From contig QCNN01000002.1 in the NCBI GenBank assembly GCA_003213175.1, positions 1-64,000 of the forward strand: a stretch of DNA of 64,000 bases, written 5' to 3'. The position numbers were made by a program, and so were the translations under genes. The notes under the pieces are model-generated. The model was not told the DNA's origin. It saw nothing but the letters and a program-made list of their open reading frames with translations, and ran no database searches. The DNA is from SAR116 cluster bacterium AG-426-B08 (GTDB lineage Bacteria > Pseudomonadota > Alphaproteobacteria > Puniceispirillales > Marisalimonadaceae). Positions 1-9,382 of the stretch are shown in pieces (position 1 is the stretch's first letter; each line of letters starts with the position of its first letter).

Positions 1-348
1 GGTGGAATGGCCACCCCAATTGCCAAGAATTTTTTTTTAATTTGTAATAAAGGAGAGTTAGCTCATAAGCCAGGTTTGATTGTTTCGATAAGTAGTGGTA
101 ATGGAGGGGCTTATCCAATTTCAGAGTTAAGGTCTTCATCATATAAAAATACTCATATCATGTGGATACCCGAACAAATAATTATAAGGAATGTAGAGCA
201 GTTTCAACCGGGTGAACATGGTTTGTTGATTCCAACTTGGATGGACAAAAGAATTCATTATACTTTAGATTTGTTGATAGCTTATGCTGAGTGTATGAAA
301 CCTTTAAGTAAATTGATTAATAGAAAGGACTTTGGTAATGGCATGTAA
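1..348 (+). CDS. NADPH-dependent FMN reductase-like flavoprotein, C-terminal part
   Basis: The frame is open from base 1, so the gene begins before the window and the ATG at base 7 is probably internal. The visible segment [12 protein letters not shown] resembles the 'PEYNGS..P..LKN..DW' flavin-contact loop of the NADPH-dependent FMN reductase family. It is followed by a hydrophobic strand ending in ISSGNGG, as expected for a flavodoxin-fold quinone/azo/FMN reductase. The N-terminal phosphate-binding loop lies outside the window, so the family call rests on the C-terminal half only. It overlaps the next gene by 11 bases, suggesting co-transcription. Confidence 0.55.
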   Translation, partial: GGMATPIAKNFFLICNKGELAHKPGLIVSISSGNGGAYPISELRSSSYKNTHIMWIPEQIIIRNVEQFQPGEHGLLIPTWMDKRIHYTLDLLIAYAECMKPLSKLINRKDFGNGM

Positions 349-634
349 AAAAAACATAGACGAAGTTTTGTCTGAATTAAATGATTGGCAAATTACAAAT
401 GATAGTAGAGAAGCCATAACTAAAACTTTTAAATTTAAAAATTTTAAAGAAGCTTTTGCTTTCATGACTATGGTTGCTCTTAAAGCTGAACAAATGAATC
501 ATCATCCGGAATGGACTAATGTATATAATTCTGTATCAATTAATTTAACAACTCATGATGTTGGGGGTTTAAGTGAGTTAGATATAAATTTAGGAAAGTT
601 TATAGATGATACATTTAAACAATTGAACGGCTAA
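338..634 (+). CDS. phhB: Pterin-4a-carbinolamine dehydratase
   Basis: This enzyme dehydrates 4a-hydroxytetrahydrobiopterin to regenerate the pterin cofactor of aromatic amino-acid hydroxylases. The family core is clear: [22 protein letters not shown] supplies the conserved His-His-Pro-x-W motif, followed by the GGLSELD segment and a C-terminal helix. At about 99 residues it has the normal length. The ORF track begins at TTG (332), but the ATG at 338 has an AAAGGA-type ribosome site upstream and gives the usual short N terminus ([10 protein letters not shown]), so I moved the start. No phenylalanine hydroxylase is visible here, so the actual pterin partner is unknown. Confidence 0.9.
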   Translation: MACKKNIDEVLSELNDWQITNDSREAITKTFKFKNFKEAFAFMTMVALKAEQMNHHPEWTNVYNSVSINLTTHDVGGLSELDINLGKFIDDTFKQLNG

Positions 635-639
635 ATCTT

Positions 640-2604
640 GTGACTGAAAATAAAAGAAATAATCTGCTCTGGTCGCCTACGGAAGAAAAAATTAAATCTT
701 CTTTAATGTATGAATTTATTCAAGATATAAACAAAAAGTTTTCTGTAGATATTAGAAATTTCTATGAACTTCATGAATGGTCAATAAACAAAAGAGAGGA
801 GTTTTGGTCTGAAATTTGGGATTTTTTTAAAATAATTGGGGAAAAAGGAAATAAACCCTTTTTAAAACCAGAGAACAAAATGCCAGGCACAAAATTTTTT
901 CCAAATGGTAAATTAAACTATGCAGAAAATATGTTACGTAAAAATGATGATGATATTGCAATTATATTTAAATCCGAAGATAGATTTGAAAGACAAATAA
1001 CTTGGTCAGATTTAATTCAACAAGTTGGTTCTGTTGTAACATTTTTTAAAAAGATAGGTCTAAAAAAAGGCGACAGAATTGCAGCATATTTACCAAATAT
1101 TCCTGAAACTGTTGTTGTTATGCTTGCTACATCAACTATTGGTGGCGTCTTTTCTTCTGCGTCTCCAGATTTTGGTTCAGATGGCGTGTTAGACAGATTT
1201 GGACAAATTAAGCCTAAATTATTAGTAACTACTGATGGATATTATTATAACGGAAAAGAAATAAATATTACTGAAAATGTTAAAAAAGTTGTGAAGGGTC
1301 TATTATCATTAGAAAATATTTTATTAATACCTTTTACAAATTCAGAGACAAAATTTCAGTCTAGCAACGTTCATGCATATAATGATATCATTAAAAAGTT
1401 TAAAAAAGGACAATTATCCTTTGAATTATTAAGATTAGATGAACCACTTTATATTATGTATTCAAGTGGAACTACAGGAAAACCAAAATGTATTGTTCAT
1501 TCTGTAGGAGGTGTTTTGTTAAAACACTTAGTTGAACTTGGTCTTCATTCAAATGCAAAAAATAAAACCAGAATTTTTTACTTTACTACATGTGGTTGGA
1601 TGATGTGGAATTGGTTAGTTTCAGGTTTATTATTTGGTTCAACTATATGCTTATATGACGGCTCTCCTTTTTATCCAGATGAAAATGTACTCTGGGATTT
1701 TGCTGAAAAAGAAGATATTAACTTTTTTGGTACGTCTGCAAAATATTTAGATGCATTATCTAAAATTGAAAAAAACTTTAGTAAAAGTCATGATTTAAAA
1801 AAACTAGATATGATAGGTTCAACTGGTTCTCCGCTAGTTCATGAATCTTTTGATTATGTTTACAATTATATTAAAAAAGATGTTCACTTGGCTAGTTTAT
1901 CTGGTGGGACTGATATTGTGGGTTGTTTTGTTGGAGGGAATCCAATTTCTCCAGTTTTTAGAGGTGAAATACAAGGACCAATTCTAGGAATGGATGTACA
2001 TGTATTTAATGATAATGGGATGTCAGTAAAAAATAAAAAAGGAGAACTAGTTTGTATAAAAAGTTTCCCAACGATGCCTGTGAAATTTTGGAATGATGAA
2101 AATGATAAAAAATATAAAAAAGCTTATTTTGAAAAATTTAATGGAGTTTGGTGTCATGGTGATTATATTCTAAAAACTGATAATGCAGGTTATATAATTT
2201 ACGGTAGGTCAGATGCAACTCTTAATCCTGGAGGGGTAAGAATTGGGACGGCAGAAATTTATCGTCAAGTTGAAAGAATTGATGAAGTTCTTGAAGGACT
2301 TGTTGTTGGTCAAGATTGGAAAGAAGATACAAGAATCATTTTATTTGTTCGGTTGGCAAATAAAGTTGAATTGGATGAAGAACTCACAAATAAAATTAAA
2401 AGTCAAATACGTAAAGGCGCTTCTCCAAGACATGTGCCTTCTAAAATTATAGAAGTTGCAGATATACCTAGGACAAAGTCTGGCAAAATTGCTGAATTAG
2501 CTGTTAAAGATTTGATACATAATAGAAGTATTAAGAATGAAACAGCTTTAGCTAATCCCGAATGTTTAGAATTTTTTAAAAATATTTCTTCTTTACAAAT
2601 TTAA
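640..2604 (+). CDS. aacS: Acetoacetyl-CoA synthetase
   Basis: This cytosolic enzyme activates acetoacetate to acetoacetyl-CoA with ATP and feeds ketone-body carbon into thiolysis. The 654 residues match the family length. Visible motifs are the AMP-binding loop YSSGTTGKPK (about residue 273), the GWMMWNWLVSGL segment typical of acetoacetyl-CoA rather than acetyl-CoA synthetases, the SGGTDI adenylate motif, and TKSGKIAE carrying the catalytic lysine near the C terminus. The start is GTG, five bases after phhB. It converges with an MFS gene, leaving a single base between stops. The thiolase at 22052 could use its product. Confidence 0.93.
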   Translation: MTENKRNNLLWSPTEEKIKSSLMYEFIQDINKKFSVDIRNFYELHEWSINKREEFWSEIWDFFKIIGEKGNKPFLKPENKMPGTKFFPNGKLNYAENMLRKNDDDIAIIFKSEDRFERQITWSDLIQQVGSVVTFFKKIGLKKGDRIAAYLPNIPETVVVMLATSTIGGVFSSASPDFGSDGVLDRFGQIKPKLLVTTDGYYYNGKEINITENVKKVVKGLLSLENILLIPFTNSETKFQSSNVHAYNDIIKKFKKGQLSFELLRLDEPLYIMYSSGTTGKPKCIVHSVGGVLLKHLVELGLHSNAKNKTRIFYFTTCGWMMWNWLVSGLLFGSTICLYDGSPFYPDENVLWDFAEKEDINFFGTSAKYLDALSKIEKNFSKSHDLKKLDMIGSTGSPLVHESFDYVYNYIKKDVHLASLSGGTDIVGCFVGGNPISPVFRGEIQGPILGMDVHVFNDNGMSVKNKKGELVCIKSFPTMPVKFWNDENDKKYKKAYFEKFNGVWCHGDYILKTDNAGYIIYGRSDATLNPGGVRIGTAEIYRQVERIDEVLEGLVVGQDWKEDTRIILFVRLANKVELDEELTNKIKSQIRKGASPRHVPSKIIEVADIPRTKSGKIAELAVKDLIHNRSIKNETALANPECLEFFKNISSLQI

Positions 2605-2605
2605 T

Positions 2606-3829
2606 TTACTGAGGGTCGGTTAGTAATTTATTTTGAAAAGGTTTTTCTTGAATTACTATATGAAATAAAAATGCTGTTAAACCCAACAAGACACTAATCC
2701 ACCAAGCATTATCATAACTACCATATGTATCATATATTTTTCCGCCTGCCCAAGCGCCAATTACTGCGCCTGCTTGATGAGATAAAAATGCAATACCTGC
2801 AAGAGTACCTAAGTATTTTGGTCCCAAAAATGTTAAAATAATTCCATTTGTTAAAGGTACTGTTGCCAGCCATAATAAACCCATTAATGACCCAAATAAT
2901 AAAGCTATAAAAGGAGATGTTGGTATAAGAATAAAAAAGGTTATTATTATTGATCTAGCTAAATAAATGTATGCTAAAGAATTTTTTTTAAGAACTTTGT
3001 CACCTAGCCAACCAGCAATTAATGCACCAATTATATTAAATAATCCTATGAGCGCCAATGACCATCCTGCTATTTCAAATGAAAGACCCTTTGACATTAA
3101 ATCACTTGGAAGGTGTAAGGAAATAAAGGTAACATGAAAACCACAAGTGAAATATCCTAAATTTAACAAAATATAATTTTTATTTTTAATTGATAGAAAA
3201 ATAACTTCTTTAAAATGAAAGTCATCTCTTTCTTTGTGATGAGAAAGTTTTTTTTCTTTCTTTTGATTTAATAATGGAATTAAAAATAATAAAGAGAACG
3301 TAATTACAGACAGGAAAACCATTGTATTTTGCCAACCGAAGGTTTTAATTGAAAATAATGTAGGTGAAATAAAGATGAACTGACCAAATGAGGCGGCTGC
3401 AGTCACTAAACCCATGGCCATTGATTTTTTTTCTGGTGGAGCGGTTTTGCCAATAATTGCAACGATTGTAGCCATCCCTCCGGCACCCAGCCCAAAGCCG
3501 GTTAATGTTCCTGAACTATAAATAATGAGTGGATTAGGTTCACTCAAAATATATATTCCAATGGCATAAGAAAGAACACCAAAGATTAGAGCCTTTTGTG
3601 AACCAAATTTATCTATTATCATGCCAACTATGAATGAACCTAAACCCCAAGTTAATGCTTGAATAGCCATTCCTAGTGAAAAAATTTCTTTACCAGAGTT
3701 TATAAATAAACTTACAGGTTCAAGAAAAAGTCCAAAACAATTTCGAATACCCATTAATGTTGCAACGATGATTGAACAAACAAAAAGTATTATCTTCCAA
3801 TCAATATAATTTTCTTTTTCACTTTGCAT
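2606..3829 (-). CDS. MFS transporter, monocarboxylate/oxalate-formate type (copy 1)
   Basis: This is a 12-helix major facilitator protein of 407 residues in the inner membrane. The MFS motif-A-like sequence GMIIDKFGSQKA follows helix 2, and GWLGDKVLKKN marks the equivalent loop of the second half. The pattern resembles oxalate/formate antiporter and monocarboxylate carriers, so a small carboxylate is a reasonable substrate guess. It is strikingly similar to the next gene upstream (3899-5116), with long matching blocks such as TAPPEKKSMAMGLV versus TAPAEKKSIAMGLV. This is a tandem duplication. A palindrome (3836-3855) lies just before the start codon. Confidence 0.85.
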   Translation of the reverse strand: MQSEKENYIDWKIILFVCSIIVATLMGIRNCFGLFLEPVSLFINSGKEIFSLGMAIQALTWGLGSFIVGMIIDKFGSQKALIFGVLSYAIGIYILSEPNPLIIYSSGTLTGFGLGAGGMATIVAIIGKTAPPEKKSMAMGLVTAAASFGQFIFISPTLFSIKTFGWQNTMVFLSVITFSLLFLIPLLNQKKEKKLSHHKERDDFHFKEVIFLSIKNKNYILLNLGYFTCGFHVTFISLHLPSDLMSKGLSFEIAGWSLALIGLFNIIGALIAGWLGDKVLKKNSLAYIYLARSIIITFFILIPTSPFIALLFGSLMGLLWLATVPLTNGIILTFLGPKYLGTLAGIAFLSHQAGAVIGAWAGGKIYDTYGSYDNAWWISVLLGLTAFLFHIVIQEKPFQNKLLTDPQ

Positions 3830-3835
3830 CTTTTA

Positions 3836-3855
3836 AAAGTTAACATATTAACTTT
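3836..3855. promoter_or_regulatory. Palindrome before MFS copy 1, possible operator
   Basis: AAAGTTAA-CATA-TTAACTTT is a perfect inverted repeat with 8-base arms and a 4-base centre, placed 7 bases upstream of the ATG at 3829. Its core TTAACATATTAA recurs in the palindrome at 32941-32958. It could bind a dimeric repressor or fold in the mRNA over the weak ribosome site. Chance is not excluded in DNA this AT-rich. Confidence 0.35.
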
Positions 3856-3898
3856 ATTAATAAAACCATAGTTAATTTTTAAATAATTAAATTTTTAA

Positions 3899-5116
3899 TC
3901 AAGCCGTTTTCAATTTATTTTCAATTCGGAAAGGTTTTTCTTGAATTATTATATGAAATAGAAACGCTGTAAATCCCAAAAAAACACTAATCCACCATGC
4001 GTTATCATAGCTACCATATGTATCAAATATTTTTCCACCTGCCCAAGCGCCAAATATAGCCCCTGATTGATGAGATAAAAAAACTATACCTCCCAATGTT
4101 GCTAAGTATTTAGGGCCTATAAAAGTTAATATCATTCCATTTGTTAGAGGAATAGTAGCAAGCCACAGCAATCCAATTAAAGCACCAAATATAAGAGCGG
4201 TAGTTGGAGAGGCAGGAAGAATGACAAATAATATCATCACAATAGACCTTCCTAAATAAATGTAAGCCAATGAATTTTTCTTTAAAACTCGATTGCCAAG
4301 CCAGCCAAAAAATAATGTACCAACAATATTAAATAAACCTATTAAAGCTAAAGACCATCCGGCCACCTCCAAAGATAAACCTCTAGAAACAAGATCATTT
4401 GGAAGATGTAAAGCTATAAATGTAACATGAAAACCACAAGTGAAAAAACCTAACGATAACAAAATATAATTTCTATTCAAAAGTGATTTGTATATAATTC
4501 TTTTAAAGTCAAAATCCTCGTCAAAGCTTTTATTAGAACTAATTGCTTCCTTTTTCTCGTTTAATAAAGGTAGTAATAATAATAAAGTAGCTGTGAATAT
4601 TGATAATATTATAAGAGTGTTTTGCCATCCAAATGTTTTTATTGAAAATAAAGTTGGTGAAATAAATATAAACATTCCAAATGAGCCAGCAGCTGCGACC
4701 AAGCCCATTGCAATAGACTTTTTTTCTGCTGGTGCTGTTTTACCAATAATCGCAACGATTGTAGACATTCCACCTGCCCCTAGTCCAATTCCAGTAACGG
4801 CTCCAAAGCTAAAGATTAAAACATTATTTCCTGGATTACTTAAAATATAAATTCCAATCGCCGAGCATATAATTCCAAATGCAAGAGCCTTTTGAGGTCC
4901 AAACTTATCTATAATCATACCCAATAAAAAAGCTGAAACTCCCCAAGTTAGGGCTTGAAGACTAATAGCTATGGAAAAAATTTCTTTACCTGAGTTATTG
5001 AAAAGACTAACTGGATCTAAAAAAAGACCAAAGCATTGTCTTGTACCCATCAATGTAGCAACGATTATTGAGCAAACAATTAGAGTTATACGCCAATCAA
5101 TAAGATTTTTATCCAT
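3899..5116 (-). CDS. MFS transporter, monocarboxylate/oxalate-formate type (copy 2)
   Basis: This 405-residue, 12-helix major facilitator protein is the upstream member of the tandem pair. It carries GMIIDKFGPQKA after helix 2 and GWLGNRVLKKN in the second half. The conserved aspartate of the second loop (D in copy 1) is N here. The start ATG is preceded by GGGGAGATAATTTAATA, a good ribosome site that overlaps the queF end, so it is probably co-transcribed with queF. Most differences from copy 1 are conservative, suggesting the two carriers transport related substrates. The substrate cannot be read from the sequence. Confidence 0.85.
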   Translation of the reverse strand: MDKNLIDWRITLIVCSIIVATLMGTRQCFGLFLDPVSLFNNSGKEIFSIAISLQALTWGVSAFLLGMIIDKFGPQKALAFGIICSAIGIYILSNPGNNVLIFSFGAVTGIGLGAGGMSTIVAIIGKTAPAEKKSIAMGLVAAAGSFGMFIFISPTLFSIKTFGWQNTLIILSIFTATLLLLLPLLNEKKEAISSNKSFDEDFDFKRIIYKSLLNRNYILLSLGFFTCGFHVTFIALHLPNDLVSRGLSLEVAGWSLALIGLFNIVGTLFFGWLGNRVLKKNSLAYIYLGRSIVMILFVILPASPTTALIFGALIGLLWLATIPLTNGMILTFIGPKYLATLGGIVFLSHQSGAIFGAWAGGKIFDTYGSYDNAWWISVFLGFTAFLFHIIIQEKPFRIENKLKTA

Positions 5117-5123
5117 TATTAAA

Positions 5124-5582
5124 TTATCTCCCCTTATAAATAGAATAATTTAATTCAGGTACTAAAACATTAGATGGCTTTTTTGAAGATTGCCAAAAAA
5201 CATCTATTGGTATGCCTCCTCTTGGATACCAAAATCCAGCTATTCTTAACCAATTAGGTTTTAATAATTTAACCAAATCTTCTGCAATAGAAATTGTACA
5301 ATCTTCGTGAAATGCTCCATGATTCCTATACCCTTGAAGATATAGTTTTAATGATTTACTCTCTACAATGTATCTTGATGGAACATAATCTATTATTAAA
5401 TTAGCGTAGTCGGGTTGAGAGGTAACAGGACATATTGATGTAAACTCTGGACAGGTGAATCTAACACAATATTTAGAATTTTTTTTTGGATTTACAACTT
5501 TATCCAAAGTTTTTGGATCAGGTTTATTTGGAATTATATTATTTTTTCCTAAGCTAGAGAATTTTATTTTATCGTAACTCAT
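5124..5582 (-). CDS. queF: NADPH-dependent 7-cyano-7-deazaguanine (preQ0) reductase
   Basis: QueF reduces preQ0 to preQ1 in the synthesis of the tRNA base queuosine. The short unimodular form is recognised by [13 protein letters not shown], which carries the catalytic cysteine, the ESKSLKLYL substrate-binding motif, NHGAFHED, and the C-terminal [11 protein letters not shown]. The ORF track adds 19 residues; the ATG at 5582 (MSYDKIKF, 152 residues) fits the family length and forms an ATGA overlap with the pyrF stop, so I use that start. No other queuosine gene is seen nearby. Confidence 0.93.
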   Translation of the reverse strand: MSYDKIKFSSLGKNNIIPNKPDPKTLDKVVNPKKNSKYCVRFTCPEFTSICPVTSQPDYANLIIDYVPSRYIVESKSLKLYLQGYRNHGAFHEDCTISIAEDLVKLLKPNWLRIAGFWYPRGGIPIDVFWQSSKKPSNVLVPELNYSIYKGR

Positions 5583-6529
5583 GTTTCTTTTAATTTTAAA
5601 TTTATTGAAATTAAATTTTCTTGAATAACTTTTTTCCAATCTTGAATAGTTTTACATTTATTTGCTCTATCAGGAAAGCATAAATTTCTTGAAGAGTTTA
5701 TCAAACCACAATTATAAAAATTTTCATGATCTTTATCTTTTTTCAAACCAAACTGTGCATCGGAAACAGTGCCACCTTGTGCACCAAAGCCAGGTATAAG
5801 AAAAGGAGCTGATGACAAAGTTTTTCTTAACTTTATTAGTTGTTCTTTGTATGTTGCTCCTGCTACAATCCCAATTGATGATAATCCTGATTTACCTTTA
5901 AATCTCTCAATCATTGGTTTTAGGTTATTAGCTAAATCTTCGTAAACTTTCTTATTATTATTTATTTTTTTTTCTTGAATATCATGTGACCCCGGATTGC
6001 TGGTATGCACGAGTATAAACAAACCTTTTTTATTTTTAGTCTTTTCTAAAAAAACTTCAATAGTATCCAAACCCAACCAGGGATTTACAGTCAGGGCATC
6101 ACATGGGTAAGGACAACTTTGATCAAAAAATGTATTTGCATAAGCTCTATTTGTACTTCCAATATCTCCTCTTTTTGCATCAATTATACATAATGTACTG
6201 GAATTTTTTATTAGTTTGCAAATTCTGGAGAGGATTTTCAGCCCCTCTGGACCTAATTGTTCAAAGAATGCTATTTGTAATTTGATAACTGGGACAAAAT
6301 CAAGACATGCCTCTATTAACGTTAAGGAAAATTTTTCTACAATTTTTATATTATCTATGCTGTAAATTTTTTTATTGATATTATATTTTGTTTGAAAGAC
6401 TTTTGGTATTAATTCTAAATGTGGGTCTAAACCAAAACATAAAAACGATTTCTTTTCTCTAATTGTGTGAAATAATTTATCTCCAAAATGATTATAATCT
6501 TTTAAATTTGAATTATTTATGTTTTTCAT
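5579..6529 (-). CDS. pyrF: Orotidine 5'-phosphate decarboxylase
   Basis: This enzyme decarboxylates OMP to UMP, the last step of de novo pyrimidine synthesis. [14 protein letters not shown] at the N terminus and the catalytic Asp-x-Lys-x-x-Asp stretch [12 protein letters not shown] are diagnostic, and IPGFGAQGG forms the phosphate-binding end. The spacing fits the type 2 (long) PyrF group. The track starts at TTG (6532); the ATG three bases later is used here. It overlaps the DUF1244 gene by 17 bases and queF by 4, so the three genes are almost certainly one transcript. Confidence 0.93.
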   Translation of the reverse strand: MKNINNSNLKDYNHFGDKLFHTIREKKSFLCFGLDPHLELIPKVFQTKYNINKKIYSIDNIKIVEKFSLTLIEACLDFVPVIKLQIAFFEQLGPEGLKILSRICKLIKNSSTLCIIDAKRGDIGSTNRAYANTFFDQSCPYPCDALTVNPWLGLDTIEVFLEKTKNKKGLFILVHTSNPGSHDIQEKKINNNKKVYEDLANNLKPMIERFKGKSGLSSIGIVAGATYKEQLIKLRKTLSSAPFLIPGFGAQGGTVSDAQFGLKKDKDHENFYNCGLINSSRNLCFPDRANKCKTIQDWKKVIQENLISINLKLKET

Positions 6530-6821
6530 CAAATTTATTCATCTGTTCAGGAGTTGCATCTTTTTGAAATTTATCTTTCCAGATTTTATGTGGCATTCCA
6601 TAAATTATTTCTCTTGCATTTTCTTTGTCAATTTTTATACCTTTTTCTTCAGATGCTTCCATATACCAATTCGATAAACAGTTTCTGCAAAACCCACTTA
6701 GATTCATTAGATCTATATTTTGAACATCTGTTCTATTTTGAAGATGTGAGACTAATCTTTTAAAAACTATTGATTCTATCTCTAATTTTATTTGATTTGT
6801 TAATAGGGTATCATTCTCCAT
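6513..6821 (-). CDS. DUF1244 family protein
   Basis: The sequence QNIDLMNLSGFCRNCLSNWY followed by IYGMPHKIWKDKFQ is the signature of DUF1244, a small conserved proteobacterial family of about 100 residues without an assigned reaction. The two closely spaced cysteines in GFCRNC are invariant in the family as I know it and might bind metal. The first ATG (6827) lies only one base after AGGA; the second ATG (6821) has that Shine-Dalgarno at seven bases, so I start there (102 residues). It is the first gene of the pyrF-queF transcript. Confidence 0.85.
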   Translation of the reverse strand: MENDTLLTNQIKLEIESIVFKRLVSHLQNRTDVQNIDLMNLSGFCRNCLSNWYMEASEEKGIKIDKENAREIIYGMPHKIWKDKFQKDATPEQMNKFDEKHK

Positions 6822-6920
6822 ATCCATATCCTCTTTAAAGTTAAATAAATATTGAAAATCAATTTATAACATATTAGCTTAATCTTAGTTTGAAAAGAAA
6901 ATTTAAAAATTATTCGCCTT

Positions 6921-7355
6921 ATGAAAGATAAAAATGATTTAAATTCATATAGATTTTCTCAAGTACGAAGTGCTAGAAATACAGAAATAGCTGAAGATTA
7001 TACAGAAATGATTGCAGATCTTACAAAAGAAACCGGAGAAGCAAGAGTTGTTGATTTAGCAGACAGCTTTGGTGTTACAAGTCCAACTGTTAACAGTATT
7101 ATCAGAAGACTGGTTAGAGAAGGTCTTGTTGAAAGTAAGCCATACAGGTCAATTTTTTTGACTAAAAAAGGAAAAGATCTAGCTGTTTTCTGCAAACAAA
7201 GACATGATATCGTTTATAAATTTTTGCTATCAATAGGAATTAAAAAAGATATAGCAAAAAATGATGCAGAAGGTATTGAACATCATGTAAGTCCTGAAAC
7301 TTTAGAAGTTTTTAAAAAACTCACAAAAAAAATAGAGAAAGAAAAACTATCTTAG
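6921..7355 (+). CDS. mntR: Manganese-responsive regulator MntR (DtxR family)
   Basis: This 144-residue DtxR-family regulator has an N-terminal winged helix (about 35-90, VVDLADSFGVTSPTVNSIIRRLVREGLV) followed by the helical dimerisation and metal region with the His-rich IEHHVSPET. It lacks the SH3-like third domain, as in the MntR branch. In alphaproteobacteria such proteins repress manganese uptake genes; no Mn transporter is in this window. An ATTGA-AAA-TCAAT inverted repeat lies in the 99-base gap to the divergent DUF1244 gene and could be an operator. It converges with the GT39 gene, overlapping by 9 bases. Confidence 0.85.
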   Translation: MKDKNDLNSYRFSQVRSARNTEIAEDYTEMIADLTKETGEARVVDLADSFGVTSPTVNSIIRRLVREGLVESKPYRSIFLTKKGKDLAVFCKQRHDIVYKFLLSIGIKKDIAKNDAEGIEHHVSPETLEVFKKLTKKIEKEKLS

Positions 7356-8834
7356 TACACCTTTAAAAACATATAAAATACGATAAGTATTTTTGGAGTT
7401 TTTAAATTTTGATATTTTTAAAAGGTTAAAGCTTTCAAATTTATCTAAATATTTTCTATCAATACCTTTTTCTCTTGTGATTATTATTAATTTTTCTTTT
7501 GATTTAAAATCATTAATTTTAAACTTATAAAAATATTCATAATGATTTTTTGGAATTACAGTGTCTGTTAAAAAATATACCTTATTAAAATAAACATTAT
7601 TTTTTTGCATGTAATAATTAAATCTTGTTATTTCACTTCTTCTATTAAATATTACAGCAACAGGTCTTTCCTCGTTAATTAATCTAGTTAATTCTCTCGA
7701 CTGAGTCTCAAACCCTCTAAGTTTTCTTAATGGATCGCTTTTTAGTTCAATAGGGTTGATATCTCCATATAAGGTTATTTTTATAATAAAAAGTGAAATT
7801 ATTATATTTGAAAATATTCCTATGTTAATAATAGTCCTTAACACTTTATTTTTTTTCTCTGCTATAAAGCCAGCAATTATTATACATGCAGCTGGATAGG
7901 CGGTTACAGCCCAATTAGCGTTGGCGGTTTTTAAAAATGCCTGTATTGTTAATGCAAAAACAATTGTTATTGAAAAAAAAGCTAGTATTGATAATTTTGC
8001 CTCTTTAAAAAAGAAACTCCAAACTGTTAAAATAAATATAAGAAAGGTTAAAGGCCCAAAAACAAAAAATTGAGACATCAAGAATATGAAAACTTCATTA
8101 AAATTCAAATTTATTTTTTCTAGGTCTGCGTTATAAATCACATGATTTATAGTTGAAAATTCATTCGCATAATTCCAATAAATATTTGGAAGTGAAAATA
8201 ACAAAAATAATGTAAAAATTAAGACAAGATTATAAAATTTTAAAAACTTATTTCTGTCATAAATTAGCCAGAATATTATTAAAAATATTACAAAATATAT
8301 CATTGCATATTTTGTTAAAAATCCAAAGCCAAGAAAAATTCCCAATAGAATTGTCCATATAAAGCTTTTTTCTTTGATTATATTTGTTAATGCCAATAAA
8401 CTTAACGACCAAAAAAATAATAAAGGCGTATCGGTGGATATAATGAAACTTCCTAAACCTGTTAATGGTAATGTACTCCAGATTAAAGCTGCAAATTTGC
8501 CTGCGTTATTTCCATAAATTTTTACACAAGTTATCCAGAGTATAATTGAGATTAAAAAATGTAATATTGGAGAAAATAGTCTCACCGCAAGTTCTTCTGA
8601 ACCAAAAATAAAAGTAGAGAATGAAATTAACCATGCAATTAATGGAGGTTTAGAAAAATAACCAAACTTGAGATTTTGAGACCAATCCCAATATTGAGCT
8701 TCATCAACGGATAACTCTAAAGGTGAGATATGCAATACAAATATTCTTGATATTGACAAAAAAATCAATATTAAAACAATTGTTTTAGAATTTAAAAAAA
8801 AAGTATCAGATTTTTTTTGTTGAAAGAGCGCCAC
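7347..8834 (-). CDS. GT39/ArnT-like membrane glycosyltransferase
   Basis: This 495-residue multi-spanning protein begins with a first helix followed by LELSVDEAQYWDWSQNLKFGYFSKPPLIAW. The acidic pair plus the G-Y-F-x-K-P-P motif is the hallmark of the PMT/ArnT superfamily, which uses polyprenyl-phosphate sugars outside the inner membrane. About 11 hydrophobic segments follow, then a soluble basic C-terminal domain from about residue 370. The likely target is lipid A, a surface glycan or protein, but the acceptor cannot be read. The start is GTG, with AAAGG nine bases upstream. Confidence 0.8.
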   Translation of the reverse strand: MALFQQKKSDTFFLNSKTIVLILIFLSISRIFVLHISPLELSVDEAQYWDWSQNLKFGYFSKPPLIAWLISFSTFIFGSEELAVRLFSPILHFLISIILWITCVKIYGNNAGKFAALIWSTLPLTGLGSFIISTDTPLLFFWSLSLLALTNIIKEKSFIWTILLGIFLGFGFLTKYAMIYFVIFLIIFWLIYDRNKFLKFYNLVLIFTLFLLFSLPNIYWNYANEFSTINHVIYNADLEKINLNFNEVFIFLMSQFFVFGPLTFLIFILTVWSFFFKEAKLSILAFFSITIVFALTIQAFLKTANANWAVTAYPAACIIIAGFIAEKKNKVLRTIINIGIFSNIIISLFIIKITLYGDINPIELKSDPLRKLRGFETQSRELTRLINEERPVAVIFNRRSEITRFNYYMQKNNVYFNKVYFLTDTVIPKNHYEYFYKFKINDFKSKEKLIIITREKGIDRKYLDKFESFNLLKISKFKNSKNTYRILYVFKGVLR

Positions 8835-8871
8835 TTAAGTCAACCTTTCTTGTGGTAATTATAGATGTTTT

Positions 8872-8900
8872 TTGACAAAAACACAATTTTAAATTACTTA
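8872..8900 (+). promoter_or_regulatory. Candidate sigma-70 promoter for sufE
   Basis: In the 139-base divergent gap, TTGACA (8872-8877) matches the -35 consensus perfectly, and TACTTA stands 17 bases downstream as a weak -10. Transcription would start about 70 bases before the GTG of sufE. The weak -10 limits confidence. Confidence 0.3.
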
Positions 8901-8973
8901 ACAAAAACCTTGATTATTTAAATTATTTAACTCATTTATAACATTGTACATAATTTTCTAAAAAAGGTTTATT

Positions 8974-9378
8974 GTGGAAAAAATAGAACAAATCATTGAA
9001 GACTTTAATTTTTTTGATAATTGGGAAGATAAATATGAATATCTTGTTGATATTGGAAGAAACTTACCTTCTTTAGATGAAGAAATGAAAAAAGATGAGT
9101 ATAAATTAAAAGGTTGTCAGTCTACAGTTTATTTTTTAACAAAAGAAAACTCAAATGGAACATTAAAATTTGTAGCAGATAGCGATGCATTTATTGTCAG
9201 AGGATTAATATCAATCTTGATTGAAGTTTTCTCAGATAAAACGCCGAAAGAGATTTTAAATACTGATATTAATTTTTTAAATGAAATTGGGTTGCAAAAT
9301 CATTTATCACCAACTAGAAAAAATGGTTTGTCCTCTATGTTAGAAAAGATTAAACAGGAGGCATCCCTAAGAGTTTAA
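8974..9378 (+). CDS. sufE: Cysteine desulfuration protein SufE
   Basis: SufE accepts persulfide sulfur from the cysteine desulfurase SufS and passes it to the SufBCD iron-sulfur scaffold. The active-site cysteine is C48 in LKGCQSTVYF, the family motif. The 134-residue length is typical, and the C-terminal LSPTRKNGLSSMLEKIK also matches the family. The start is GTG after AAAAAAGGTTTATT. No other suf gene lies in the window, so it is separate from any suf operon. The TrmH-type gene follows four bases later. Confidence 0.92.
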   Translation: MEKIEQIIEDFNFFDNWEDKYEYLVDIGRNLPSLDEEMKKDEYKLKGCQSTVYFLTKENSNGTLKFVADSDAFIVRGLISILIEVFSDKTPKEILNTDINFLNEIGLQNHLSPTRKNGLSSMLEKIKQEASLRV

Positions 9379-9382
9379 AAAA

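Noticed and set aside
7-348. Complete small protein starting at base 7
   Set aside because: The frame is open to base 1 and residues before the ATG continue the flavin loop, so it is the tail of a longer gene cut by the window edge.
4488-4850. 120-residue plus-strand ORF inside the second MFS gene
   Set aside because: It is antisense to a well-supported carrier, and its composition is that of a reverse-strand shadow without any recognisable motif or ribosome site.
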